Positions 17,974 to 27,836 of a DNA stretch of 64,000 nucleotides are shown in pieces. The notes beneath the pieces are model-generated. The model had not been told where the DNA came from. It did not search any database and saw nothing but the letters and a program-made list of their open reading frames with translations. The DNA is taken from assembly GCA_046331665.1 (NCBI GenBank), contig JAXLQK010000029.1, positions 1 to 64,000 on the forward strand. The letters run 5' to 3'. Within the stretch, counting starts at the first letter, position 1. The number at the start of each line of letters is the position of its first letter. A program made the translations under genes and the position numbers. This stretch comes from CAWBAT01 sp046331665. GTDB taxonomy: Bacteria > Acidobacteriota > Terriglobia > Versatilivoradales > Versatilivoraceae.

Positions 17974-20900
17974 ATGTCCCGTAAACCTGGCTTCTGGATA
18001 GCGCTGTCGCTGATTTCGATTTCGGGAGTTCTCTTTACCTTTAAGTATTTCTCTGAGGCATTCCCGATTGTGACGCTCGACCTGAGAATGGACCGGCATG
18101 GCGCTCTTCAACTGGCCAGAACTTTGGCGGCAAAATTCCAATGGGGTCCCAAGGACTTTTCCCAGGCTGCCTCCTTCGATCTGGACAGTGAGGTGCAGAA
18201 TTATGTGGAACTGGAAGTTGGAGGGAGCCACGCCTTTAAGGAACTACTTCGGGGAGGGTTATACTCTCCCTATCTGTGGCGGGTGCGCCACTTCAAGGAA
18301 GGCAATCCCAATGAGTCTGTCATACGATTTACCCCGGAGGGCAGCCCCTACGGTTTTCGCGAGAAGCTCCCGGAAGACGCCCCAGGCGCCAGCCTGGACA
18401 CTAACCAAGCCCGGGGAATTGCGGAAAAGGCGGCCACCGAGCAATGGCAGATTCTACTCAACCAATTTGTGGCAGTGGAAACGTCCCAGGAAGAGCGGCC
18501 CGGCGGCCGTCGCGATCATACCTTTGTCTATGAGCGCCCGGACAAGAAAATTGGGGAGGGGCTTTATCGACTGAGACTGGTCGTGGGCGGAGACCGGCTC
18601 ATTGAGCTGACCCACTTCATCAAAGTTCCAGAAGCCTTCGAGCGCCGCTACGAGGAGATGCGGTCTGCGAATGAGACGTTGGCTTCGGTTGCCCAGTATG
18701 TCGTTCTCGTTCTATATCTGGGTGGAGGCTGCATCATAGGCTTTTTCTTCCTGCTCCGCCATCATTGGCTCATTTGGAAAAAACCGCTGGCTTGGGCTGT
18801 GTTCATTGCTTTCTTGAACTTCCTGGGCAGCCTGAGCGCCCTGCCTTTGAGCTGGATGTCCTATAACACCGCCCTCTCTGCTCGTGCCTATTTGATTCAG
18901 CAAATTCTATTTGAGATTGGCGGCTTTGCGCTGTGGACACTGGTCCTCGCTCTTTCCTTCATGGCAGCGGAGGGGCTGACCCGGAGAGCCTTCCCGCACA
19001 TGATCCAGCTTTGGAAGCTGTGGTCGCCAGAAACAGGAAGCACCTATGCAGTCCTGGGTAGAACCATCGGCGGCTATCTCATCATGGGTTTTGACTTCGC
19101 GTTTGTGGTTGCCATTTACTTTGTCACAACCCGACATTTTGGCTGGTGGACGCCGTCGGATTCTCTTTTTGAGCCAAACTTGCTTGCTACTTATTTCCCG
19201 TGGCTTTCGGGCGTTGCCCAATCACTTCAAGCGGGATTTTGGGAAGAATGCCTGTTTCGGGCCGTGCCGCTGGCCGGGGCCGCAATTCTCGGACAGAAGT
19301 TTGGTAAGAGAAGACTCTTTATCGGGATCGCCTTCCTGCTTCAGGCGGTGATTTTTGGTGCAGGTCACGCCAACTATCCCAGCCAACCGGCTTATGCGCG
19401 CCTCGTCGAGTTGATTATTCCTTCCTTCGTATTCGGCGGGATCTATCTGACTTATGGTTTGCTGCCGTCCATTATTTCGCATTTCACTTTTGACGTCGTA
19501 TGGTTTTCCCTCCCGCTCTTTATTTCCACGGCCAAGGGAATCTGGCTGGATCGGGCTATGGTGGTCCTGTTGACGCTGACACCACTATGGATTGTATTGC
19601 GTGTGCGACTCAGGAAAGGATCGTGGGGGGCGGTTCCCAAAGAGGCTTATAACGCATTCTGGAAACCCCTTGAACCCCCCCCCTTTACTGCAGAACCTGC
19701 AATTGTTGAAACATCTAATCTTCGACCCTTCATCCCCCTGCGTTGGGTCATCGCGGGAGGACTGGGCGGATTAATCTTGTGGCTCCTGGGGACAAACTTC
19801 AAACAGGATGGGCCCGCTCTCTCTGTAGGGCGGCGAGCCGTTGTGGAGATCGCACGGCAGGCTCTCGAGAAGCGCGGTGTAACTTTGAATGCAGAATGGA
19901 AGGCCTACCCTTTAATTCGTGGTCAGATTGATTCCCAGGATCGATTCATCTGGCAGACGGGGGGGCGGAAGATTTACCACCAATTGGTGGATCCCTACCT
20001 GCCGCCTCCTGGATGGGAAGTTCGGTTTGCACGTTTCAACGGAGACGTCGTCCAGCGTGCCGAGGAATACAACGTTGAAATCGGGGCTTCTGGAATCGTC
20101 ACCCGTCTCCACCATACGCTACCGGAATCAGCTCCAGGGGCAAGCCTGTCCGAAGGGGAGGCGAGAGTCTTGGCGCAGGAGGCATTGAAGTCCCAGTTTC
20201 AAATGATGCCTGAGACGCTCAAAGAGATTTCGGCCGAGTCGGCCAAACTTCCTTCCAGACAGGATTGGACTTTTACCTTTTCTGATCCCAATCACTTTCC
20301 TCTAAAGGAAGGACAGGCGAGAACTGTCATTCTTGTGGCAGGCAAGGAAATCGCTGACTTCTATGGCTATATTTTTGTGCCTGAGGAGTGGGAAAGAAAG
20401 GAAACGAGCCGGGCAAATATCCTGGATCTCATTGTGATTTGCTGTTGGGCAATTCTTCTGGTGGGGCTCCTGGTTGCTGGAATCATGGGCATCGTTCATT
20501 GGAGCCGCAGGCGCTTTCCAGTGGGTACGTTCGTTTCCTTCTTCGTCATTTTGGCCTTGGCTCAAATCCTTGGACGGCTGAACCACTGGCCTGCCACCCT
20601 TGCTAACCTCTCAACCGCCGAGCCTGTCAGCCACCAGTTATTCAAGAGTATTGCCGGAAGTCTCGTGAGCATTCTTCTGCAATCTGCGTTTATGGCCCTG
20701 GTACTGGGATTCATCCAAACCCGACTTGCGGCGTGCCCGGTTTATGATGTCAGAAATCTCTGGAAGCGCGGGGTCTGCCTGGCGCTCGCGGTTACCGGAT
20801 TGATCGCCATACTCAACCGTTTCATCGAACCTTCCCTCGCTCCTCGTTTCGCGAGTTACAGTCAATGGAGCACCTATGTTCCGATAGTGGACGGTGCTTT

Positions 20901-21324
20901 GGCGGCTGTTCATCTGGTCATCAACAGCCTCGCCATGATTCTCTTTTACTTTGTGACCGCAGATCGGCTGACGAGCTGTGGCATTCGCAGGAAGCTGTTG
21001 GGATTCGTCATCTTCCTGGTTTTGGGGTTGTCGCTTGCGGGCTTACAGGATCTCGAGACCGTTTCCTATTGGGCTATGGCGGGGATCTTTATGGGGTTGT
21101 GTTTGTGGGGCGGTTATCTTCTCGTTGCTCGTTTTGGGCTGATTTGCCTGGTTTACTCTGTCGGGACAATCTTTGCTCTCTCGACCGTGATCCAGATGGC
21201 TTACCATGCATTTCCCCATGCCATCCCGGCAGGCATCATTCAAATCATCACGATTGCTTTATTGTGCTCCTGGAGTGCCAAGAAGCTGGGGAGAGGAATG
21301 AATGTTTCGCGAATTTCCTCTTAA
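17974..21324 (+). CDS. Large CPBP-type intramembrane protease-like protein, internally duplicated
   Basis: A 1116-residue multispanning protein. The first half has an N-terminal helix, an extracytoplasmic domain (residues about 40-235) and a membrane domain with the CPBP (CAAX protease and bacteriocin processing) motifs: EECLFR near residue 424, GAGHAN near 464 and SHFTFD near 503. The second half (from about residue 640) repeats the plan, with a similar extracytoplasmic domain (WEVRFARF, LPESAPGASLSEGEAR against LPEDAPGASLDTNQAR) and about eight membrane segments, but lacks the EExxxR motif. So one half is probably the active glutamic-type protease and the other a degenerate partner. It is transcribed alone. 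Biological substrates of this family in such bacteria are unknown. Confidence 0.82.
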   Translation: MSRKPGFWIALSLISISGVLFTFKYFSEAFPIVTLDLRMDRHGALQLARTLAAKFQWGPKDFSQAASFDLDSEVQNYVELEVGGSHAFKELLRGGLYSPYLWRVRHFKEGNPNESVIRFTPEGSPYGFREKLPEDAPGASLDTNQARGIAEKAATEQWQILLNQFVAVETSQEERPGGRRDHTFVYERPDKKIGEGLYRLRLVVGGDRLIELTHFIKVPEAFERRYEEMRSANETLASVAQYVVLVLYLGGGCIIGFFFLLRHHWLIWKKPLAWAVFIAFLNFLGSLSALPLSWMSYNTALSARAYLIQQILFEIGGFALWTLVLALSFMAAEGLTRRAFPHMIQLWKLWSPETGSTYAVLGRTIGGYLIMGFDFAFVVAIYFVTTRHFGWWTPSDSLFEPNLLATYFPWLSGVAQSLQAGFWEECLFRAVPLAGAAILGQKFGKRRLFIGIAFLLQAVIFGAGHANYPSQPAYARLVELIIPSFVFGGIYLTYGLLPSIISHFTFDVVWFSLPLFISTAKGIWLDRAMVVLLTLTPLWIVLRVRLRKGSWGAVPKEAYNAFWKPLEPPPFTAEPAIVETSNLRPFIPLRWVIAGGLGGLILWLLGTNFKQDGPALSVGRRAVVEIARQALEKRGVTLNAEWKAYPLIRGQIDSQDRFIWQTGGRKIYHQLVDPYLPPPGWEVRFARFNGDVVQRAEEYNVEIGASGIVTRLHHTLPESAPGASLSEGEARVLAQEALKSQFQMMPETLKEISAESAKLPSRQDWTFTFSDPNHFPLKEGQARTVILVAGKEIADFYGYIFVPEEWERKETSRANILDLIVICCWAILLVGLLVAGIMGIVHWSRRRFPVGTFVSFFVILALAQILGRLNHWPATLANLSTAEPVSHQLFKSIAGSLVSILLQSAFMALVLGFIQTRLAACPVYDVRNLWKRGVCLALAVTGLIAILNRFIEPSLAPRFASYSQWSTYVPIVDGALAAVHLVINSLAMILFYFVTADRLTSCGIRRKLLGFVIFLVLGLSLAGLQDLETVSYWAMAGIFMGLCLWGGYLLVARFGLICLVYSVGTIFALSTVIQMAYHAFPHAIPAGIIQIITIALLCSWSAKKLGRGMNVSRISS

Positions 21325-21723
21325 CTACAAAATGAAATCGAAACTCATCCCCCCTATCCGGAAATTAGTAGCCTGGCGCGATTCAAATTCACCTCTATCC
21401 CCTTCAAGAACCGGTACTCCCGAGTTATCCTGGCTTTGACAAGGATTCATTCGGTCCCATTTCGGGAAGCGGCGAATTCAAAAAAGGAAATTGCTCGTCA
21501 TTTGGTGTGAGTGCACAAGATTTACTGGTGCTCCAGGATTCCAGTCACCCCTTACCATTATCTTGTTTCTCTTCGCTGAAAAAGATGTGGTACGTGACCG
21601 CATCCCAGGCATTGTGGATTCCAGCAGATTGGTAAGGGCAACCCGGAATTCCCCCAAGGCCATTCTGTCCTGATCCAATGGAAGGTTAGGAAACCTTAAA
21701 GTTGCTTTGCAGAAACTGAATTT
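21325..21723. other. Intergenic stretch, nothing recognised
   Basis: This 399-bp gap lies between the convergent CPBP and DinB genes. I see only short frames without domain features and no clear hairpin with a T-run. Confidence 0.5.
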
Positions 21724-22299
21724 TTACCTTCGTCCCGCAGCCTCGATGCTCTGAGTAGGATCTGCTCCCTCCCAGGAAACATCGGCAGTAGGTCCATAGG
21801 TGGAGGGGACTTCTTTTCCTAAGAGCCGCAAGTAGACTGTTAGCTGGGTGCGATGATGAGCGGTGTGTAAAATACGTCGCCAAAAGATCCAGATCTTTTC
21901 CCGTTCGACATCAAAAAAACGGACTCTTCCAAGCCACCATGCTTCATCGCGCTCCGCCAGGAATCTTAGGCGGGGCAGGGCTAAATCCACGAGTCGATGC
22001 GCGTATTCATCGAGAAGTTCCTGCTCAGGCAAGATTTGAGCGGGGTTTGGCTCTCTTGTTCCCAGGAATTCTCCAAAGAATCGGCGCTCTGAAAGGAGCT
22101 GATGTTTCATGATCTCCAGGACTGTGCTGGATCGTGCGTGCGGCTTGAAAGCCAGGTCGGTTGAAACGAATGTCCTCCACACGGAAGCGACTTTATTGGT
22201 TTCGCTCACGTATATATCCAGGAGATGCTGGAATTGCGGCGAATGGGCTTTGGGAACCTCGACGTCAGGGATCGAGATGGAAGGGTAATGCATGGGCAT
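21724..22299 (-). CDS. DinB/YfiT-family metal-dependent thiol transferase-like protein
   Basis: A 191-residue four-helix-bundle protein. MKHQLLSERRFF and ILHTAHHRTQLTVYLRLLG carry the three histidines expected to bind the metal in the DinB superfamily. Members use bacillithiol, mycothiol or similar cofactors, or are uncharacterised stress proteins. I start at ATG 22299, which has AAGGAGGG seven bases upstream. It is transcribed alone, divergent from the SDR gene. Confidence 0.8.
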   Translation of the reverse strand: MPMHYPSISIPDVEVPKAHSPQFQHLLDIYVSETNKVASVWRTFVSTDLAFKPHARSSTVLEIMKHQLLSERRFFGEFLGTREPNPAQILPEQELLDEYAHRLVDLALPRLRFLAERDEAWWLGRVRFFDVEREKIWIFWRRILHTAHHRTQLTVYLRLLGKEVPSTYGPTADVSWEGADPTQSIEAAGRR

Positions 22300-22508
22300 C
22301 AATGATCCCTCCTTAGTCTGATCTTCTTGATGTAATAAGGGAGCCCCTACCTAATAAGGAGTGCAACGGAACGCTGCCATCAGACAAGCATTTTTGATGC
22401 TAACAATCAACTGTGGGCACGTCAACTTTCGTTGGACACCCTTACGCCGAGATTGTACGATGTCCCTTCTATTGGAACCCCAAACCAAATATTAGAGATT
22501 GTGCACCT

Positions 22509-23282
22509 ATGTTTGAAGGAAAAGTGGCTTTAGTAACAGGAGGCGCCACAGGGCTGGGACGGGCGACTGCGCTTGCATTTGCGCGGGGCGGCGCTGATCT
22601 TGCGATCGTCGACCTCAACGAAGCAGCGGCACGGGACACTGCCTCTGAAATTCGACTTCTGCAGCGGTCTTGCTTTGTGATTCAAGGGGATATTTCCCAA
22701 CCCGGCGTGCCTGAACAGATGGTTCGCAAGACCGTTGAATCGTTGGGGCGTCTGGACATTCTTGTCAATAATGCCGCGACCTGGTCCGTTGAGCCGTTTA
22801 ACGAGATCAGCGAAGCGGCTTGGACGAAAGTGTTCGACGTCAATGTCAAGGCCTTGATGTTTTGCCTGCAGGCCGCGGCCCGGGAGATGCGATCCAAGGG
22901 AGGGGGAAAAATCATTAACATCACTTCCCCCGCGTCCCACATGGCTCTGCCGAATTATACGGCCTATGCTGCCAGCAAAGCCGCTGTGGACAGTATTACG
23001 CGGTCGGCTGCTGTTGCGTTGGGCAAGGACAGGATTACGGTAAACTCGGTAGCCCCCGGCCGCATGGATACTGCTATGCAGCGGGAGACAGAACCTAAAT
23101 TCGCGGCTCTCGCGGGCAAAGAGTTGCAGTCCTTCATCCTGGACCGCACCAAAGACATCCCTATCGGGCGTCGAACGTCGCCGGAAGAAGTAGCGGAGGG
23201 AATTCTTTGGCTTGCCAGTGCCCAGGCGGATTACGTGACCGGGGCTCGCCTTAATTTCTCCGGCGGGCTGGAGGTAGATTGA
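22509..23282 (+). CDS. Short-chain dehydrogenase/reductase (SDR)
   Basis: A 257-residue classical SDR: TGGATGLG cofactor loop, NNAATWS, the ITSPASHM serine and the YAASK catalytic pair, then the C-terminal GLEVD end. It should oxidise or reduce a secondary alcohol on a sugar or related compound with NAD(P). The start at ATG 22509 puts the Rossmann strand at the N-terminus. Its stop overlaps the transketolase start by one base (TGATG), so it leads a four-gene operon with the split transketolase and the enolase-superfamily remnant. Confidence 0.87.
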   Translation: MFEGKVALVTGGATGLGRATALAFARGGADLAIVDLNEAAARDTASEIRLLQRSCFVIQGDISQPGVPEQMVRKTVESLGRLDILVNNAATWSVEPFNEISEAAWTKVFDVNVKALMFCLQAAAREMRSKGGGKIINITSPASHMALPNYTAYAASKAAVDSITRSAAVALGKDRITVNSVAPGRMDTAMQRETEPKFAALAGKELQSFILDRTKDIPIGRRTSPEEVAEGILWLASAQADYVTGARLNFSGGLEVD

Positions 23283-24118
23283 TGCGCGAAGCACACCTGG
23301 CGACGTCTATTTCAGAATTGAGGCAACATGCCCGTCGGATTCGCCAAAACGTCCTCCGGATGGCCAAGAACAAGGGAGATGGTTACGTGGGTCAAGGCTT
23401 AGACGCAGCCGACATTCTAGCAACCCTCTACTTTCGTGAAATGAAATTTGATCCACAACGATTGGATTGGCCCGAACGAGACCGATTCTTGCTTTCCACC
23501 GGGCACTATTCCATCGTTTTGTTTGCCACCTTGACCGAACTTGGTGTTTTCCCACCCGAAGAATTGAAAACCTATGGCGCTGACGGGAGTCGATTTGAAA
23601 TGTCGAGTTGCCATACTACTCCTGGTGTGGAGATTACCGGCGGCTCCCTGGGACACGGCCTTTCACAAGCAGTAGGGGTGGCACTCGGTTCTCGGCTGAG
23701 CGGACGAAATTTCCGGGTCTTCAATTTTCTCAGCGATGGGGAACTTCAGGAAGGGGTCACTTGGGAAGCGGCCATGGCAGCTGCCAATTTTCAATTGGGG
23801 CAACTGATCGCGCTCATCGACGTGAACGATATGCAAGCCGATGGGAAGGTGTCTGACGGCATGAAGATCGAACCCGTTGCCGAGAAATGGAGGGCGTTCG
23901 GATGGCACACGCAGGTTGTGGATGGGAATTCACTCGAAGCCCTCGTTGCTGCCTTGGAAGTCGTTCGCTCGATACTTGACCGCCCCAAAGCCATCGTCTG
24001 TTACACCAAGCTGGGAAAAGGAGCCCTCCTCGTCGAACAGCGTGCACAGGGCCATTTCGTGCGCCTGGAGCCTGATGAATGGGAGATGGCACTCAAACAG
24101 GTTGGGGAGAGGGAGTAG
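23282..24118 (+). CDS. Transketolase, N-terminal (thiamine-diphosphate) subunit
   Basis: A 278-residue protein covering the pyrophosphate-binding half of transketolase. The SDGELQEGVTWEAAM motif with DVNDMQADG binds Mg-ThDP, and STGHYSIVLFA supplies the conserved His region. Together with the next gene it makes a two-subunit enzyme that moves two-carbon ketol units between sugar phosphates. The start overlaps the SDR stop by one base. Split transketolases are used by dedicated catabolic routes, such as apulose-4-phosphate transketolase (AptAB), as well as in general metabolism; which applies here is unknown. Confidence 0.88.
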   Translation: MREAHLATSISELRQHARRIRQNVLRMAKNKGDGYVGQGLDAADILATLYFREMKFDPQRLDWPERDRFLLSTGHYSIVLFATLTELGVFPPEELKTYGADGSRFEMSSCHTTPGVEITGGSLGHGLSQAVGVALGSRLSGRNFRVFNFLSDGELQEGVTWEAAMAAANFQLGQLIALIDVNDMQADGKVSDGMKIEPVAEKWRAFGWHTQVVDGNSLEALVAALEVVRSILDRPKAIVCYTKLGKGALLVEQRAQGHFVRLEPDEWEMALKQVGERE

Positions 24119-24120
24119 GC

Positions 24121-25113
24121 ATGGAAACGCTCAGACCCAAGCCGGGACAAACGACAGCCATGAGCGAGGCGGAGCCGATGGCTGCCACCCTTCCAGCCGT
24201 CGACAAACCCTTTGGCAAGGCCCTCATTGCTCTTGCTCAACAAAGGTCAGACATCGTTGGGCTGACGGCCGATTTGGGCAAGTATACAGATCTCGACATC
24301 TTCGGCGTACATTTCCCGGACCGGTATTTTCAGGTTGGGATGGCGGAGCAAAATCTGATCGGTATCGCCGCGGGACTCGCGCATGTCGGCTACGTCCCTT
24401 TTGCCACCACGTATTGTGTCTTCGCAGCTCGTCGCGCCTATGATTTCATTGCCATTGATGTGGCCTACCCTCGCGCCAACGTCAAGATCATTGCCGGCCT
24501 CCCTGGATTGACAACAGGCTATGGAGCCACCCACCAGGGAATCGACGATTTGGCGCTAATGCGGGCTATCCCGAATATGACAGTGATCGATCCTTGCGAT
24601 GCTACGGAGATTCAACAGGCTGTTGTTGCTTTGGCGCAGTATCACGGACCCGTTTACATGCGCTTGCTGCGAGGCAAAGTCAAACGCGTCTTCGAAGATA
24701 AAACCTATCAGTTCGAAATCGGAAAAGGCAAGATCCTCCGCAAGGGGCAGGACCTTCTTTTAGTGAGTACGGGTTTGATGACCGACCGTGCCTTGCAAGC
24801 CGCGGATGGGCTGGCTGAGGAAGGGATTCAGGCCCGTGTGTTGCACCTTTCGACCTTGAAGCCGTTTGATTCCGAAACTCTGCTGGAAGCCACCTCTGGT
24901 CTCAAGGCTCTGGTGACACTGGAAAATCACAGTACGATCGGAGGGCTGGGTTCAGCGGTGGCTGATGCACTTTCCCAGGCGGGAGTCCACATCAGGCTGA
25001 CCAAGATCGGCATTCCCGATTGTTTTGTGGAATGCGGTTCCGTGGATTATTTGACCGAGAAGTATGGATTGTCAGTTGCATCCATCATCCGGACTGCCCG
25101 CCAGTTGCTCTAA
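24121..25113 (+). CDS. Transketolase, C-terminal (pyrimidine-binding) subunit
   Basis: A 330-residue partner of the preceding gene. FQVGMAEQNLIGIAAGLA holds the Glu that activates thiamine diphosphate, GATHQGIDDLALMRAIPN is the conserved loop, and a C-terminal transketolase domain follows. ATG 24121 lies two bases after the previous stop, with GAGGGAG upstream. The first 25 or so residues (KPGQTTAMSEAEPMAATLP) are a non-conserved extension; a start at a later ATG is possible. Translation is coupled to the N-terminal subunit. Confidence 0.88.
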   Translation: METLRPKPGQTTAMSEAEPMAATLPAVDKPFGKALIALAQQRSDIVGLTADLGKYTDLDIFGVHFPDRYFQVGMAEQNLIGIAAGLAHVGYVPFATTYCVFAARRAYDFIAIDVAYPRANVKIIAGLPGLTTGYGATHQGIDDLALMRAIPNMTVIDPCDATEIQQAVVALAQYHGPVYMRLLRGKVKRVFEDKTYQFEIGKGKILRKGQDLLLVSTGLMTDRALQAADGLAEEGIQARVLHLSTLKPFDSETLLEATSGLKALVTLENHSTIGGLGSAVADALSQAGVHIRLTKIGIPDCFVECGSVDYLTEKYGLSVASIIRTARQLL

Positions 25114-25214
25114 TCCTGAAATGTGTCTGGGGAGCTGGCGAATCCACTGGGAACCTCTTCTGTCCCCTCGCATGCCGGCACAAGCCTCAAACCGAGCCAT
25201 AGAGGAAGGCATTG

Positions 25215-26390
25215 ATGAAAATCACCAAACTGGAAACTTTTTTATGCAATGCCGGGCTGAGGAATTATCTATTCTTGCGCCTCCACACGGACACCGGATT
25301 GACGGGAATTGGCGAAGCTTCTCTCGAATGGCAGGAAGACACAGTACGGACACTGGTTCACGAGTTTCTCCACGATCGTTATGTCATTGGGGCAAATCCA
25401 TTTGATATTGAAGACCTGGTCACACGCATGGTTCGCGACCAGTATCAGGGCGGGTCGACCGTCATGACTGCAATCAGTGCCGTGAAGTGGCGCTCAGGGC
25501 AAGCCTGCGGACAGCCGGTCTATAACCTGTTAGGGGGACGCTGCAGAGATCGCCTGGCAGCCTACGCCAACGGCTGGTAAGGGCGGTGCCCAGAGCCTGT
25601 GACCAATTTGCACGGGCAGCGGTTCAATGCGTACAACGGGGGTATACCGCGATGAAATTCGACCCGTTTGGGGTGGTATTGAAGGAATTGACCAAACCTC
25701 AGCTAAAGCATGTCATTTCCTGTGTGGAAGGGTCCGGAGAGCAGAAGAGAAGAGGTTCGTCTGATGATCGAGGGGCATGGTCGGCTTGGGGTTGAAACGG
25801 CCATCGAGGTGGCCAGAGCGCTTGAGCCTTATCAACCGGCATGGTTTGAGGAACCTGTGGATCCCGAATGCATTGAATTGTTAGCCGAGGTGAAAGCTCA
25901 AACCCGGATACGCATTGCGGCAGGGGAGCGTCTTTACACCATGCCTGATTTCTTTCGACTGGTGTCCAACCGGGCAGCCGACATTGTGCAAATGGATGTC
26001 TCCCATTGCGGGGGTGTTTTAACGAGCCGAAAAATTGCGGCGATGGCTGCTGTTCAGGACTTGCAGGTTGCTCCCCATTGCTCCATCGGTCCCGTAGCAC
26101 TAGCGGCGGCGCTTCATTTTGACTATGGCACTCCAAATTTTTTCATTCAGGAAGCGTTTTCGGATTTTGATGTTCCCTGGCGACATTCGCTCGTTAAGGG
26201 ATGGAATCCTTTAAAAGAGGGTTGGTTTAGTCTTCCGGAACGTCCGGGACTCGGTTTGGAGCTGGACGAGGACGCGATCGCTGCACATCCTTATGTGAGG
26301 AATTCCTTCCCCAGCCTCTGGGAGCAGAAATGGGCGGAAGACTTTACTCAGAATGAAACGGGCCTCAAAACGCGGCCGGGTCAAGAATAA
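25215..26390 (+). pseudogene. Mandelate racemase/muconate lactonizing (enolase-superfamily) dehydratase, broken in three places
   Basis: The remnant follows the transketolase genes with a good SD (GAGGAAGG) before ATG 25215. N-terminal part: MKITKLETF to NLLGGRCRDRLAAYANGW. Near 25485 the usual conserved 'E-x-A-L-W-D' segment is missing and reads KWRS. A TAA at 25578-25580 ends this frame; the next resumes at QFARAAVQCVQRGYTAMKFD (catalytic Lys region) and shifts again near 25730. The last frame keeps the metal and catalytic regions (IEGHGR, WFEEPVDPE, AAGERLYT, APHCSIGP). Together they resemble acid-sugar dehydratases. As read it cannot give one protein. Either the operon lost this step or the assembly has several indels here. 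Confidence 0.8.
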
Positions 26391-26476
26391 CCCCGACGGA
26401 ATCATTCGGAGACTGGAATCCGGATTTATTCCAAACAGCGCCGCTGATCGGAGACACGAGAAGTATTGTCAAAAAA

Positions 26477-27802
26477 ATGGAAGATCGTTCGACCGGGAAA
26501 CCACAATTCAGCACGTTCTTAAGATTCTTCAAATCCGAAGCCACTGGCAGTCTCCTCTTGCTGTTCTGCACCTGCGCTGCCCTCCTCTGGGCGAACTCTC
26601 GCTATGCCGAAAGCTACCATGAGCTTCTGCATACGAAAATTGGAGTTACCTGGGAGGGCTCCACTTTTGGTTTTTCACTGCATCACTGGATTAACGATGC
26701 TTTGATGGTCTTGTTCTTCTTCGTCGTTGGGCTCGAGATCAAACGGGAAATCATCGTGGGGCAGCTTTCTTCGTTGAGGAAAGCCGTGTTGCCGGTAGCC
26801 GCCGCTCTGGGCGGCATGATCATTCCTGCGATCTGTTATCTCTTCTTCAACTACGGGCAGAACGGGGCGCGAGGCTGGGGAATCCCAATGGCGACCGATA
26901 TCGCCTTTGCACTGGGGATTCTTTCCCTGCTTGGGCCGCGCGTTCCCGTAGGACTCAAACTATTTCTGACTGCCCTGGCCATTGCCGATGATTTGGGAGC
27001 CGTGTTGGTGATCGCTGTTTTTTATACGGAGCAGATCCGCGTGGGGGCCATTCTGATATCCGTTTCTCTTTTGATTCTGATCGCCTTTGCCCAGCGATTC
27101 GGGATACGGTGGGGCCCGTTCTATGCCTTGGCTGCATTCGGTGTTTGGCTGGCCGTCCTCAAGTCCGGCGTCCACGCCACCGTGGCAGGGGTGCTTCTGG
27201 CCATGGTTGTGCCTGTCCGCCCCCGGATTCAATCCAAACAATTCTTTACCGTAGTCAGCGATTCCCTGGAAGATCTTCAGAGAAGTTTTTCAGAACAGAA
27301 TAAACCGTTGGATCGGCGACAAGTGGAGCTTCTCGAGGGTATTCATGAGGTAACGCGGGATCTGATGCCTGCCGGACTGGCCTTTGAACACTTTCTGCAT
27401 CCAATTACAGCCTATTTTGTCATTCCCTTGTTTGCACTGTTTAATGCCGGAGTCACTGTTGAATCTGGTCTCATGAACGCGATGGTCAATCCAGTGAGTC
27501 TCGGCGTGTTGGTGGGGCTCTTCGTCGGGAAACAGCTTGGAGTGTTTCTGGCCAGTTGGATTTCCATTCGTGTCGGGGCGGCTGAAATGCATGCCAATGT
27601 GAGTTGGGGCCAGATCTATGGAGCAGGTATTTTGTCGGGCATTGGCTTTACGATGTCACTTTTTGTCGCTGAACTCGCCTTCCCGGATGGCCCGCTCATG
27701 GCCGCGGCAAAAATCGGTATTCTCTGCGCTTCAGTTCTCGCCGGAATCATCGGGTATGGAATTCTTCGTCTGGTTCTGCGCCAGAGCCAGGAACAGCTGT
27801 AA
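26477..27802 (+). CDS. nhaA: Na+/H+ antiporter NhaA
   Basis: A 441-residue, about 12-helix membrane protein with the NhaA signatures: PMATDIAFALGILSLLG and TALAIADDLGAVLVIAVFY, the latter carrying the adjacent Asp pair (Asp163/Asp164 in E. coli) essential for ion exchange. It exports Na+ for two H+ and keeps cytosolic pH and sodium in range. It is somewhat longer than the E. coli protein (388 residues), mainly in the region near residues 255-290. It is transcribed alone and convergent with the next gene, 34 bp apart. Confidence 0.93.
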   Translation: MEDRSTGKPQFSTFLRFFKSEATGSLLLLFCTCAALLWANSRYAESYHELLHTKIGVTWEGSTFGFSLHHWINDALMVLFFFVVGLEIKREIIVGQLSSLRKAVLPVAAALGGMIIPAICYLFFNYGQNGARGWGIPMATDIAFALGILSLLGPRVPVGLKLFLTALAIADDLGAVLVIAVFYTEQIRVGAILISVSLLILIAFAQRFGIRWGPFYALAAFGVWLAVLKSGVHATVAGVLLAMVVPVRPRIQSKQFFTVVSDSLEDLQRSFSEQNKPLDRRQVELLEGIHEVTRDLMPAGLAFEHFLHPITAYFVIPLFALFNAGVTVESGLMNAMVNPVSLGVLVGLFVGKQLGVFLASWISIRVGAAEMHANVSWGQIYGAGILSGIGFTMSLFVAELAFPDGPLMAAAKIGILCASVLAGIIGYGILRLVLRQSQEQL

Positions 27803-27836
27803 CTGGTGCCACTACGGATGACTGCCGGATACATCG

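Noticed and set aside
22530..23294. 254-codon frame antisense to the SDR gene
   Set aside because: It mirrors the SDR gene and contains no plausible protein signature.
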